Below, in pieces: positions 12,621 through 18,731 of a stretch of DNA of 29,837 nt. This DNA is from a virus. Position 1 is the first letter of the stretch. Each line of letters begins with the position of its first letter. The translations under genes were made by a program, and so were the position numbers. The notes beneath the pieces are model-generated. The model made no database searches and was not told the origin of the DNA. It saw only the letters and a program-made list of their open reading frames with translations. Where the stretch lies: positions 1 through 29,837 of the IMG/VR virus record IMGVR_UViG_3300034374_010596, one strand, 5' to 3'.

Positions 12621-13277
12621 TCAGTCGCAGTATGGGAGGTCCTGGCCGAGGGGCCTGACACCCCCTATCTGTGTCCGCTGGACGCAGCGCTCGACTGGCC
12701 GCTCGGTTGGCTGACTGATGGGCTGACTGCTGAGGGGGCAGTAGCGTCTGACTGCGCGCTCGATCGTCTGCTGGACGAAGGGGTGTCGGCCGACGGACAG
12801 GTGGTCCTCCTGAGGGAAGTAGTGTCCCTCGCGCCTCGTCCTCGACCCCTCGGGGTACGAGGGCTCACCACGTTCCCACTGCCTGAAGTCGACGTGCACG
12901 CGGACGTTGCTCGGGACCTCGAAGTCCTCGGGGGCGTCCACGGTCGCGAGGAACGCGATCGGACGTCGCGCCTCTCGAGCGGTCCGTACCGCCCTCAGCG
13001 CTCCGAGGCTGTGGCCGACGAGGCAGACGGGGCCGACGTGGCCCCTGACCTCTCGGGTCCGCACGTCGTCGTGTGACAGGGCGTCCCTGCCGGCGAGGCG
13101 CTGGCTGAGCTCGTTCATGGCACGGCCTATGTGGGGCTGTTCGCCGAACAGGCCGTTGAAGACGTACCGTCCGTCGCCCACCGGCCCGTCGTACGATGCC
13201 GTCGCGCATCCCCCTAGGAGGAGCGCGAGGCTCAGCGCACCCAGACGTGATCGTACTTGTTTGGAAGGTTCTCGCAT
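12621..13277 (-). CDS. Lipoprotein alpha/beta hydrolase (lipase/esterase-like)
   Basis: 218 residues from the ATG at 13277; the open frame runs further upstream without support. A signal peptide (LGALSLALLLGGC) ends in a lipobox with Cys24 followed by Ala, favouring the outer membrane. The mature domain has a nucleophile elbow, VCLVGHSLGALRAV, with Ser90. Asp114 in ATVDAPEDF and His159 in EDHLSVGRHPFV are the likely triad partners. The C-terminus (about 178-218) is Pro/Ser/Gln-rich with two Cys. Substrate unknown; a periplasmic or outer-membrane lipid, or an ester on surface polysaccharide, would fit. It overlaps the 3' end of the upstream membrane-protein gene by 46 bases. Confidence 0.8.
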   Translation of the reverse strand: MREPSKQVRSRLGALSLALLLGGCATASYDGPVGDGRYVFNGLFGEQPHIGRAMNELSQRLAGRDALSHDDVRTREVRGHVGPVCLVGHSLGALRAVRTAREARRPIAFLATVDAPEDFEVPSNVRVHVDFRQWERGEPSYPEGSRTRREGHYFPQEDHLSVGRHPFVQQTIERAVRRYCPLSSQPISQPTERPVERCVQRTQIGGVRPLGQDLPYCD

Positions 13278-13453
13278 GAGTATCCCCTCTTCGGTTCGAC
13301 GTACTCGATCACGCGCTCGCAGTGACCGGTGGAGTGGCTGACCTCTACGGTCGGCATGGACGCCCAGGCGTCGAGGGCCTTCCACGTGACGATGAGGACC
13401 CACGGCAACGCCCCTAGCACGAACCCCGCCCGAATAGCGAACGACCAGCTCAT
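13232..13453 (-). CDS. Small membrane-anchored protein with periplasmic domain
   Basis: 73 residues. SWSFAIRAGFVLGALPWVLI and VTWK (about 2-25) form one N-terminal membrane anchor. The rest, VEVSHSTGHCERVIEYVEPK followed by GYSCENLPNKYDHVWVR, is a small soluble domain with two Cys that could form a disulfide in the periplasm. Similar S-T-x-x-C-V-x-V ... C-x-x-L-P-x-x-Y-x-x-V-W-V proteins occur in many phages without known function. It starts in an ATGA overlap with the previous gene and overlaps the lipoprotein hydrolase gene, a spanin-like arrangement, although the partner is an enzyme. Confidence 0.75.
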   Translation of the reverse strand: MSWSFAIRAGFVLGALPWVLIVTWKALDAWASMPTVEVSHSTGHCERVIEYVEPKRGYSCENLPNKYDHVWVR

Positions 13454-13848
13454 GCTGGACGCCCCTTCTTGCGCATCGGCACCTCAACGCCCTTGCGACG
13501 GAGGTCTGCGGCCACTGAGGCGATGGAGCGGCGCGTCGTCTTCGCCTCAGGGAACTCACGCTTGACGGCCTCCTCGATGAGGTCGTAGGACAGTCCGTCC
13601 TCCATGAGTAGGAGCTCCTTGACGAGTGCGCCGATGGTGACTGAGGGCATCATCGCGCCCCTGAGCTTGATCGGCTTCGGGGCCTCGGGCTCGTCGTCTC
13701 CGATCACGTCGTCTGCGACTTCCGCCCTCATGGCGTCGATGCGTTCCCGTAGGGCGTCCTTCGACTGCTTCCAGGACTTCAGGGGCTTCTTGCCCCACTT
13801 CTCTGCGAACTCGTTGTGCTGCTCGAGGAGCTCTGCTGTTGTGGTCAT
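13450..13848 (-). CDS. Hypothetical protein with C-terminal winged-helix-like domain
   Basis: 132 residues. The N-terminus is a helical unit (LLEQHNEFAEKWGKKPLKSW then KQSKDALRERIDAM, about 7-40). After an acidic linker with PEAPKPIKL, residues about 70-125 read VTIGALVKELLLMEDGLSYD, LIEEAVKREFP, SIASVAADLRRKGVEVP. That is the helix-helix-strand pattern of a winged helix, ending in a basic RKKGRPA tail. DNA binding is plausible, for instance as a small phage regulator. GGAG lies before the ATG. Stop and start overlap with the next gene. Confidence 0.7.
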   Translation of the reverse strand: MTTTAELLEQHNEFAEKWGKKPLKSWKQSKDALRERIDAMRAEVADDVIGDDEPEAPKPIKLRGAMMPSVTIGALVKELLLMEDGLSYDLIEEAVKREFPEAKTTRRSIASVAADLRRKGVEVPMRKKGRPA

Positions 13849-13876
13849 CTGTCTTCTCCGTGGTTGGATTGAGGGG

Positions 13877-14074
13877 TTACCAGTTGATCGGCTTCTCAGT
13901 GCCGTCTTCGAGGGTGACGAAGCCGTCGGCTCCGTGGTCTTCAGGATGGAGGCGTTTGAGCTCCGCGGTCGCTGCCTTCAGGGTGCCGTTCACGATCGTG
14001 CGTGAGGTCATCCCGTAGTCAGTCTCCCAGTGGAACTCGAACTCCTGTTGCGAGAGGTGTTGTTCGCTGTGCAT
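13877..14074 (-). CDS. Small hypothetical protein
   Basis: 65 residues (HSEQHLSQQEFEFHWETDYG, then TSRTIVNGTLKAATAELKRL, then GFVTLEDGTEKPINW). A strand-strand-helix-strand layout is likely. AAGGAGGCAGTCAC directly precedes the ATG, one of the best ribosome-binding sites in the window, which suggests high expression. It lies in the early leftward group driven from 14349-14379. Family unknown; host-takeover proteins of this size are common there. Confidence 0.7.
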   Translation of the reverse strand: MHSEQHLSQQEFEFHWETDYGMTSRTIVNGTLKAATAELKRLHPEDHGADGFVTLEDGTEKPINW

Positions 14075-14086
14075 GTGACTGCCTCC

Positions 14087-14323
14087 TTAGATCGAACAGT
14101 GTTGACGTATCTGTTGTTCGCTCACTTGACCGTGAGGCCAACGAGCGGACACTTCAGAGATGACGACGTCAGCGTCTTCACCGACGGCCTTGACGGCTTT
14201 CGGGAACCACATGTCGTCTTCGAGGGTGCCCTCGTCTTCCGACAGTAGGACTTCCTGATATAGGCCGACAAGTTTCTTGTGGCCGTCGCTGAGTTCCTCG
14301 TGGGCAATTACTGGGTCGAACAT
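14087..14323 (-). CDS. Small acidic hypothetical protein, first leftward early gene
   Basis: 78 residues from the ATG at 14323, preceded by GGAGACAGACAC; the frame also stays open upstream into the control region. FDPVIAHEELSDGHKKLVGL followed by an acidic YQEVLLSEDEGTLEDD stretch suggests a helical acidic protein. It is the first gene after a promoter-like pair with only about 20 bases of leader. Unknown function; position and size fit an early host-takeover protein. Confidence 0.7.
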   Translation of the reverse strand: MFDPVIAHEELSDGHKKLVGLYQEVLLSEDEGTLEDDMWFPKAVKAVGEDADVVISEVSARWPHGQVSEQQIRQHCSI

Positions 14324-14348
14324 GTGTCTGTCTCCGTGGTTGTTACCC

Positions 14349-14379
14349 CTTATATGCCGCAATAAGGGGTACCCGTAAA
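14349..14379 (-). promoter_or_regulatory. Leftward early promoter candidate
   Basis: TTTACG (14379-14374) and TATAAG (14354-14349) on the minus strand are 19 bases apart, with the -35 inside the TAGGGGGTTTAC element at 14386-14375. A separate inverted repeat, TACCCCTTAT/ATAAGGGGTA (14344-14353 and 14362-14371), covers the -10 and could be an operator. Transcription would start near 14342, about 20 bases before the ATG at 14323. Confidence 0.55.
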
Positions 14380-14464
14380 CCCCCTATTTGCGTTTTTCCC
14401 AACTTTTTTCCCGCTCTCTATAATAGGGGAAAAAAGTTGGGAAAAATGCAAATAGGGGGTTTAC
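14375..14464. repeat. Giant inverted repeat, 38-bp arms
   Basis: Positions 14375-14412 and 14427-14464 are inverted copies that match at 37 of 38 positions (the mismatch is a G-T pair at 14392/14447). They are separated by a 14-base loop that contains TATAAT (14419-14424). Each outer end carries the TAGGGGGTTTAC element, so the two arms present mirror-image -35 boxes to the divergent promoters. The inner part alternates T/A runs with CCC/GGG blocks. It could form a cruciform; it is also a natural two-way binding platform. Terminator use is unlikely because genes diverge from it. Confidence 0.85.
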
Positions 14465-14488
14465 ACGCCCGCAGTTACCCCCTATATT
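14460..14488 (+). promoter_or_regulatory. Rightward early promoter
   Basis: TTTACA (14460-14465), a 17-base spacer and TATATT (14483-14488) make the best promoter match in the window. The spacer ends ACCCCC, so TAGGGGGT and ACCCCCTA (14453-14460 and 14477-14484) flank it as inverted arms 16 bases apart, exactly as at 57-88. The start would be near 14495, 20 bases before the ATG at 14515. It probably drives the small genes before the packaging genes, and perhaps the late operon too. Confidence 0.75.
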
Positions 14489-14514
14489 GGCACCAACAAC
14501 CAAGGAGACAGACA

Positions 14515-14718
14515 ATGACGAACAATGATAAAGCCCTCGACGCCTTCCTCGCCAAGAAGGCTGAGATCGACGCACAGCTGAAGCGCCTGCAGGACCTGAG
14601 CGACAACATGTTCGAGGCGCACCCTGACGAAGTCAACTACGGTCACGTCGGCAGCCTCGGCTACATGGCCGAGAAGCTGAAGGAGGTCACCGACTTCATG
14701 TTCAACGAGGGAGAGTGA
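14515..14718 (+). CDS. Small helical protein, first rightward gene
   Basis: 67 residues starting at ATG 14515 after AAGGAGACAGACA. TNNDKALDAFLAKKAEIDAQ then LKRLQDLSDNMFEAHPDEV, and AEKLKEVTDFMFNEG at the end, suggest two helices with a coiled-coil tendency. There is no motif. It is the first gene behind the strong rightward promoter, with a short leader. Unknown family. The size, high charge and placement are typical of early phage proteins that bind a host target, but the target is not known. Confidence 0.75.
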   Translation: MTNNDKALDAFLAKKAEIDAQLKRLQDLSDNMFEAHPDEVNYGHVGSLGYMAEKLKEVTDFMFNEGE

Positions 14719-14721
14719 GCG

Positions 14722-15012
14722 ATGCCTGTCAACTCCCTCACACGCCGTGTCGCCGACGAGTTCAAGGACTGCATGGCTGAGACGCTCCAACCCGACGAGC
14801 TCCGAGCCATAGACGCCGAGAACCGCAAGCGATCGGACGCCACCTGTGCCTCACACGACTACTGCGACGCCAACATGGTGATGAACGAGGCCTTCGAGCG
14901 TCTCGAGCTAGAGGTGTTCGGCGACGACGGGATGTCCGAGGAGACCGTGACGCTGTGGAACGAAGCTTGGGACCTCGCACAGTCTGAGGGGTTCTACTCC
15001 CCACATGACTAG
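14722..15012 (+). CDS. Hypothetical phage protein
   Basis: 96 residues. The middle CASHDYCDANMVMNEAFERL followed by VTLWNEAWDLAQSEGF matches a group of small phage proteins that begin with a LTRxVADEF-type helix (here NSLTRRVADEFKDCM). Function unknown. The ATG lies three bases after the preceding stop, with GAGAGTGAGCG before it, and the gene end overlaps the glycosylase start by eight bases, so the three genes are coupled. The C-A-S-H-D-Y-C-D core holds two Cys and a His that could bind metal. Confidence 0.7.
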   Translation: MPVNSLTRRVADEFKDCMAETLQPDELRAIDAENRKRSDATCASHDYCDANMVMNEAFERLELEVFGDDGMSEETVTLWNEAWDLAQSEGFYSPHD

Positions 15013-15379
15013 GATCAACTGCGTCCCTCCCGAGGAGCTCACGCGGGAGCACCTCGTAGCCGAGTACCGCGAGCTCCCCCGCACGTTCAAGCTCGCCGTT
15101 GCGTGGCACGACCGTGACGGCCGCCTCGAGACGATCCCGCCGACCTATCGCCTCGGCACCGGACACGTCAAGTTCTTCTACGACAAGCTAGGCTACCTGC
15201 TCGACAGGCAGCTAGCCCTCATAGCCGAGATGCTGCGAAGGGGCTACTCCCCTCAACACACCGACCCGTACTCCCTAGTCGTCGACGTGCCCTCCTGTCT
15301 GCTCAACGACTGGGCACCGACGGACGAGGCCCTGGCCAGCAACCGAGAGCGTATAGCGGCTCGCCTGAGGGGCGACTGA
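15005..15379 (+). CDS. denV: Pyrimidine-dimer DNA glycosylase (T4 endonuclease V family)
   Basis: 124 residues. The first residues TRIN and then LTREHLVAEYRELPRTFKLA carry Thr2, the N-terminal nucleophile after Met removal, and Glu23, the catalytic acid, at exactly the positions known from T4 DenV. YRLGTGHVKFFYDKLGYLLD and RQLALIAEMLRRGY also align with it. The family cuts the glycosyl bond 5' of cyclobutane pyrimidine dimers and nicks the backbone, starting base-excision repair of UV damage. It is shorter than T4's 138 residues at the C-terminus. It is expressed with the small genes before the terminase. It likely reflects a host exposed to sunlight. Confidence 0.92.
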   Translation: MTRINCVPPEELTREHLVAEYRELPRTFKLAVAWHDRDGRLETIPPTYRLGTGHVKFFYDKLGYLLDRQLALIAEMLRRGYSPQHTDPYSLVVDVPSCLLNDWAPTDEALASNRERIAARLRGD

Positions 15380-15386
15380 CGACACC

Positions 15387-15413
15387 CTCCTATCGTTGCA
15401 ACCAAGATAGGAG
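15387..15413 (+). promoter_or_regulatory. Hairpin enclosing a ribosome-binding site
   Basis: CTCCTATC (15387-15394) pairs perfectly with GATAGGAG (15406-15413) around an 11-base loop. The 3' arm contains the AGGAG ribosome-binding site of the gene starting at 15422. Folding would hide that site until a ribosome or factor opens it. No T tract follows, so it is not an intrinsic terminator. Confidence 0.5.
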
Positions 15414-15421
15414 AAAGTGAC

Positions 15422-15766
15422 ATGGACGACGAAGTAGCATGGGCGGCAGCCTCGGGACCGGGCACGCTGGCCGCACAGGGCGTCTGCTCCTCAGCCAAGG
15501 CGATGGCCGCCGTACAGAACCACCTGTCACAGGGCCACGTCGTCATCGTGGGCCCCAAGGAGTACGTCGAGGGCATGGTCGGTGAGGTCGGAGGCGGTCA
15601 GCCTGAAGACGACGAGCCGATGGAGTTGACACGTGAGAGCATTGAGGCCGCCGACGAGGCCGAGCTCGACGAGCTGCTCGAGGCTCACGGCCTGGAGGCT
15701 GACGACTTCGAGGACGTCGACGCCAAGCGTGAGGCCGTCCTGAAGGCCGTCTTCGTGGACGCCTAA
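15422..15766 (+). CDS. Acidic hypothetical protein before the terminase genes
   Basis: 114 residues. The N-terminal half (WAAASGPGTLAAQGVCSSAK, then NHLSQGHVVIVGPKEYVEGM) may be a small alpha/beta unit. Residues about 58-112 are strongly acidic and helical: ELTRESIEAADEAELDELLE then AHGLEADDFEDV. A HeH/SAP-like helical repeat is conceivable for this end. AGGAG lies before ATG 15422 inside a hairpin. Function unknown. The position directly upstream of terS hints at packaging or transcription control, but the sequence does not prove either. Confidence 0.65.
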   Translation: MDDEVAWAAASGPGTLAAQGVCSSAKAMAAVQNHLSQGHVVIVGPKEYVEGMVGEVGGGQPEDDEPMELTRESIEAADEAELDELLEAHGLEADDFEDVDAKREAVLKAVFVDA

Positions 15767-15778
15767 GGCACCAGCATG

Positions 15779-15805
15779 AACGCGGGTCCCCACGTGGCCC
15801 GCGTT
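15779..15805 (+). repeat. AACGCGGG...CCCGCGTT hairpin (copy 1)
   Basis: AACGCGGG (15779-15786) and CCCGCGTT (15798-15805) pair over eight bases around TCCCCACGTGG. It lies 13 bases after a stop codon and just before terS. Related hairpins follow at 18663-18679 and 22417-22432, and a half copy lies at 20334-20341, always a few bases after a late gene's stop. Confidence 0.6.
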
Positions 15806-15822
15806 CGTGGCATCCTGCGGGC

Positions 15823-16416
15823 ATGGACAAGAACGACCCGCTATACGACCCAGACGACGACCCAGACGTACGCCTCGACGACCTCGCCCTAGCGACGAGG
15901 GAGGCGGCGGAGCTGACCTCCGCCGAGTTCCTAGCCCAACAGCCTACGGACCTGACCTCCGCACAGCGCGCCTCCTACAGGAAGCGAGCGTTGTTCGTCG
16001 AGAACCTGGCCCAGATGGGCAACGTCGCGATGGCTGCTCGAGCCACCGGTTGGAGCCGAGGCACCCCGTACGCATTGCGGCAGACGGACAAGCTGTTCGC
16101 TGAGGCCTGGGATGAGGCAATCGACATCAGCGTCGACATGCTCGAGGGTCAGGCCTGGAGCCTGGCCATGAAGGGCGTCAAGGAGCCCGTCTTCCACAAC
16201 GGCGAGCAGTGCGGCTTCAAGGTCAAGTACTCGGAGCGCATGCTGGAGATACTCCTGAAGGCCCGACGCCCGAACACCTACCGTGAGAACGTGAAAATGG
16301 AGCACGACGTCAAGGGCGGCGTACTCGTGGTCCCCGGCGTGGCAAAAGAGGCCGACTGGGAGGCCGCTGCCGTCGAGCAGCAGGCCGAACACCGCGCGAG
16401 CACGGGAGAAGACTGA
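15823..16416 (+). CDS. terS: Terminase small subunit
   Basis: 197 residues. An acidic N-terminal segment (about 1-45) precedes a helix-turn-helix region, RKRALFVENLAQMGNVAMAA then RATGWSRGTPYALRQTDKLF (about 52-92), the layout of phage small terminases that recognise the packaging site. Residues about 95-150 (AWDEAIDISVDMLEGQAWSL, then YSERMLEILLKARRP) would form the oligomerisation helices. The C-terminus is basic-acidic and flexible. TerL lies 0.8 kb downstream with two small genes between. The ATG at 15823 lacks a strong ribosome-binding site. Assigned by pattern and gene order. Confidence 0.8.
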   Translation: MDKNDPLYDPDDDPDVRLDDLALATREAAELTSAEFLAQQPTDLTSAQRASYRKRALFVENLAQMGNVAMAARATGWSRGTPYALRQTDKLFAEAWDEAIDISVDMLEGQAWSLAMKGVKEPVFHNGEQCGFKVKYSERMLEILLKARRPNTYRENVKMEHDVKGGVLVVPGVAKEADWEAAAVEQQAEHRASTGED

Positions 16417-16817
16417 TGAGCAAGGTAGACCCAATTCACGAGACGCTGTCGAAGCCTCAACCCCCGAAGGAGGTGCACAGGAAGCTGCGCACTCAGGAGG
16501 ACAACCGTCACAAGGGCCTTGTCGAGGTGACCATCAGCGACGAGACCGCGCACCTGTTGACCGTGTCCGTCTTCTCGGCCGTCAAGCCGCAGTTCCTGCG
16601 CACGGTCAAGATCAAGGACCAGGGGGCTGACGACCGCAACAGACGGGCCTGTGAGATCGCTGCCGGCGCAGCGGCTGAGGGCCTGAACGAGATGTACAAC
16701 GACAAGCTCGACCCCGAGGAGTGCGCCAAGACGGCACGCAAGCTGTTCGACGACACGCTCCGCGCCTTCCGGCTCGAGGTGGAGCACGGTGGCAAGGCCA
16801 CGGGAGTGCTGCAGTGA
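16416..16817 (+). CDS. Hypothetical protein between terS and terL
   Basis: 133 residues. The start overlaps the terS stop (TGATG). A Pro/Lys-rich start (KPQPPKEVHRKLRTQEDNRH) leads to a strand region (VEVTISDETAHLLTVSVFSA) and a helical end (RRACEIAAGAAAEGLNEMYN, ARKLFDDTLRAFRLE). I recognise no family. Position between the two terminase genes suggests a virion or packaging accessory. Confidence 0.7.
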   Translation: MSKVDPIHETLSKPQPPKEVHRKLRTQEDNRHKGLVEVTISDETAHLLTVSVFSAVKPQFLRTVKIKDQGADDRNRRACEIAAGAAAEGLNEMYNDKLDPEECAKTARKLFDDTLRAFRLEVEHGGKATGVLQ

Positions 16818-17236
16818 GACCAGGACTATTCACCCTATCGGTCCAGCGAGGGGCCTCTCTCTGCCTGGACCTGCCCATTCGGAACGACGACGGCACGGCC
16901 TGGGACCTCACCGGTTACCAGGCCAAGCTGCGTGTGTACGACAAGGAACGCACCGTGGTGTTGAGCCTCGACGCCACGGAGGGCACGCCGACGCCGCAGC
17001 TGACTGTTCACGCGTCCAAGGCGGTATTCATAGACGGTGAGATGGTGACGACAGGGGTCGTGGAGCTCGACCTGAACACCTCGACGACCGACCAGCTCGG
17101 CCAGGACGAGAGCCAGGCCATGGCCAACAACAGCGGTCCATTGAGGTATCAGCTAGACATTGTAGAAGGGGGGACCGACAAGACGACTAGAACGCACGTC
17201 GGCGAGGTTATGGTATACAATGGGCGACTTGCATGA
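16814..17236 (+). CDS. Small beta-sandwich-like phage protein
   Basis: 140 residues from a GTG start in a 4-base GTGA overlap with the previous stop. FTLSVQRGASLCLDLPIRND followed by GTAWDLTGYQAKLRVYDKER and later VTTGVVELDLNTSTTDQLG resembles small all-beta phage proteins with a D-L-T-G-Y core that occur in structural clusters (often likened to BppU-type N-terminal domains). It is likely a virion or assembly accessory, but no exact role can be given. The end overlaps the terL start by 17 bases. Confidence 0.7.
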   Translation: MRPGLFTLSVQRGASLCLDLPIRNDDGTAWDLTGYQAKLRVYDKERTVVLSLDATEGTPTPQLTVHASKAVFIDGEMVTTGVVELDLNTSTTDQLGQDESQAMANNSGPLRYQLDIVEGGTDKTTRTHVGEVMVYNGRLA

Positions 17237-18656
17237 CGTTGCCTGGCAGCCCCAACCGGGATCGCAGGTCTTATTCCTGAGCTGCCCTATATACGAAGTC
17301 CTCTACGAGGGGACACGCGGACCCGGCAAGACCGATGCGCTGTTGATGGACTTCGTTCAGCACGTCGGCCAGGGCCTAGGAGCCGACTGGCGAGGCATCC
17401 TCTTCAGACGGACTTACACCGAGCTCAAGGACGTCATCGCCAAGACGCAGAAGTGGTTCAAGAAGTTCTTCCCAGGAGCCGAGTACAACAAGACCGAGAA
17501 GACATGGACCTTCCCGGACGGCGAGCAGCTCGTACTCTCATACATGCGGACGGTCGACGACTATTGGAACTACCACGGTCACGCTTACCCCTGGATAGGC
17601 TGGGAGGAGCTGACCAACTGGCCGGACGACGGCTGCTTCCGCAAGATGATGAGTTGCTCGCGTTCGACCAACCCGAACGCGCCGTTGAAGTATCGGGCCA
17701 CCTGTAACCCGTACGGCGCCGGACACAACTGGGTGAAGAGGCGCTACCGCCTGCCCGGCGGTAGGGGCAAGGTCATACGTGACAGCCTCGACCAGGACGG
17801 TCAGGTCGAACCGGCTCGCGTTGCCATACATGGTGCGTTGAAGGAGAATAAGATACTCCTGGACGCGAACCCCGACTACGTCTCCAAGCTACGAGCCGCA
17901 GCTCGCAACGCGGCCGAGCTCAAGGCCTGGCTGTACGGCAGCTGGGACATCGTGGCCGGGGGCATGTTCGACGACGTCTGGGAGCCGAGGCGTCACGTCC
18001 TCAGGCCCTTCCCGATACCTCGGCAGTGGCGTGTCGATCGCTCGTTCGACTGGGGCTCGTCGAAGCCCTTCAGCGTAGGCTGGTGGGCTGAGGCAGACGG
18101 CTCGGACATAGAGCTGCCCGACGGACGGACGTTGCACACGATCAAGGGAGACCTGTTCCGCATCCACGAGTGGTACGGCTGTGACAAGCGAGAGCCGAAC
18201 GTCGGCCTCCGCATGCTCGCGGAGGACGTAGCGACGGGCATCAAGGAGCGAGAGGTCGAGCTGTTCAACTCGGGACGAGTGCAGGGGCGCATACGACCCG
18301 GTCCGGCAGACACGGCGATATGGACTAGCGAGGACGGGCCGTCCATCGCGTCGAACATGGGCAAGAAGGGTGTGCTATGGGAGCAGGCCGACAAGGCACC
18401 GGGCTCGAGGATACAGGGCTGGGAGGAGATACGGACGAGGCTCAGCAACGCCCTACCCGGAGACGGAGGGGTACGTGAGAAGCCGGGGCTGTTCGTGTTC
18501 GACACGTGCCTGTCGTTCCTTGAGACCTTCCCGGTGCTGCCAAGGGACGACAAGAAGCTAGACGACGTCGACACCGAAGCAGAGGACCACATCGGGGACG
18601 AGGTGCGATACCGTGTCCGTAAGCCCAAGAAGGGCGTACGCTCCGGCACCATGTGA
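17220..18656 (+). CDS. terL: Terminase large subunit
   Basis: 478 residues. The N-terminal ATPase has Walker A GTRGPGKT (31-38), an LFRRTYTEL segment (61-69), and Walker B YPWIGWEELTNW with the acidic pair at 129-130. The C-terminal RNase H-like nuclease begins near residue 277 with RSFDWGSSKPFSVGWW. This ATPase-nuclease order defines the motor that cuts concatemers and pumps DNA into the procapsid. The gene starts inside the previous one. Only weak ribosome-binding sequence precedes it, consistent with translational coupling. It is full length and uses many AUA codons. Whether packaging is headful or cos cannot be told. Confidence 0.93.
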   Translation: MGDLHDVAWQPQPGSQVLFLSCPIYEVLYEGTRGPGKTDALLMDFVQHVGQGLGADWRGILFRRTYTELKDVIAKTQKWFKKFFPGAEYNKTEKTWTFPDGEQLVLSYMRTVDDYWNYHGHAYPWIGWEELTNWPDDGCFRKMMSCSRSTNPNAPLKYRATCNPYGAGHNWVKRRYRLPGGRGKVIRDSLDQDGQVEPARVAIHGALKENKILLDANPDYVSKLRAAARNAAELKAWLYGSWDIVAGGMFDDVWEPRRHVLRPFPIPRQWRVDRSFDWGSSKPFSVGWWAEADGSDIELPDGRTLHTIKGDLFRIHEWYGCDKREPNVGLRMLAEDVATGIKEREVELFNSGRVQGRIRPGPADTAIWTSEDGPSIASNMGKKGVLWEQADKAPGSRIQGWEEIRTRLSNALPGDGGVREKPGLFVFDTCLSFLETFPVLPRDDKKLDDVDTEAEDHIGDEVRYRVRKPKKGVRSGTM

Positions 18657-18662
18657 GGCGGT

Positions 18663-18679
18663 ACGCGGGGAACCCGCGT
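18663..18679 (+). repeat. ACGCGGG...CCCGCGT hairpin (copy 2)
   Basis: ACGCGGG (18663-18669) and CCCGCGT (18673-18679) form a 7-bp stem with a GAA loop, seven bases after the terL stop and 52 before the portal start. It matches the hairpins at 15779-15805 and 22417-22432. Confidence 0.6.
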
Positions 18680-18731
18680 TCCGACAGATTGAAGCTCAAA
18701 GACCGACCGATCGAAAACGAAGGAGGGTCAC

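Noticed and set aside
12865-13209. Arg-rich 114-codon open frame inside the lipoprotein hydrolase gene
   Set aside because: It is a shifted reading of the hydrolase gene, with the Arg/Pro/Gly composition that high-GC shadow frames show. The hydrolase frame has a signal peptide and catalytic motif.
12621-13453. Calling the membrane protein and lipoprotein a spanin pair
   Set aside because: The lipoprotein is 218 residues with a hydrolase catalytic motif, far from the short Pro-rich outer spanins, and the inner protein lacks the usual coiled coil.
14419-14424. TATAAT in the loop of the giant inverted repeat as a promoter -10
   Set aside because: No acceptable -35 lies 16-18 bases upstream, and any start would lie inside the right arm. 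It is kept only as a remark; the outward promoters are better.
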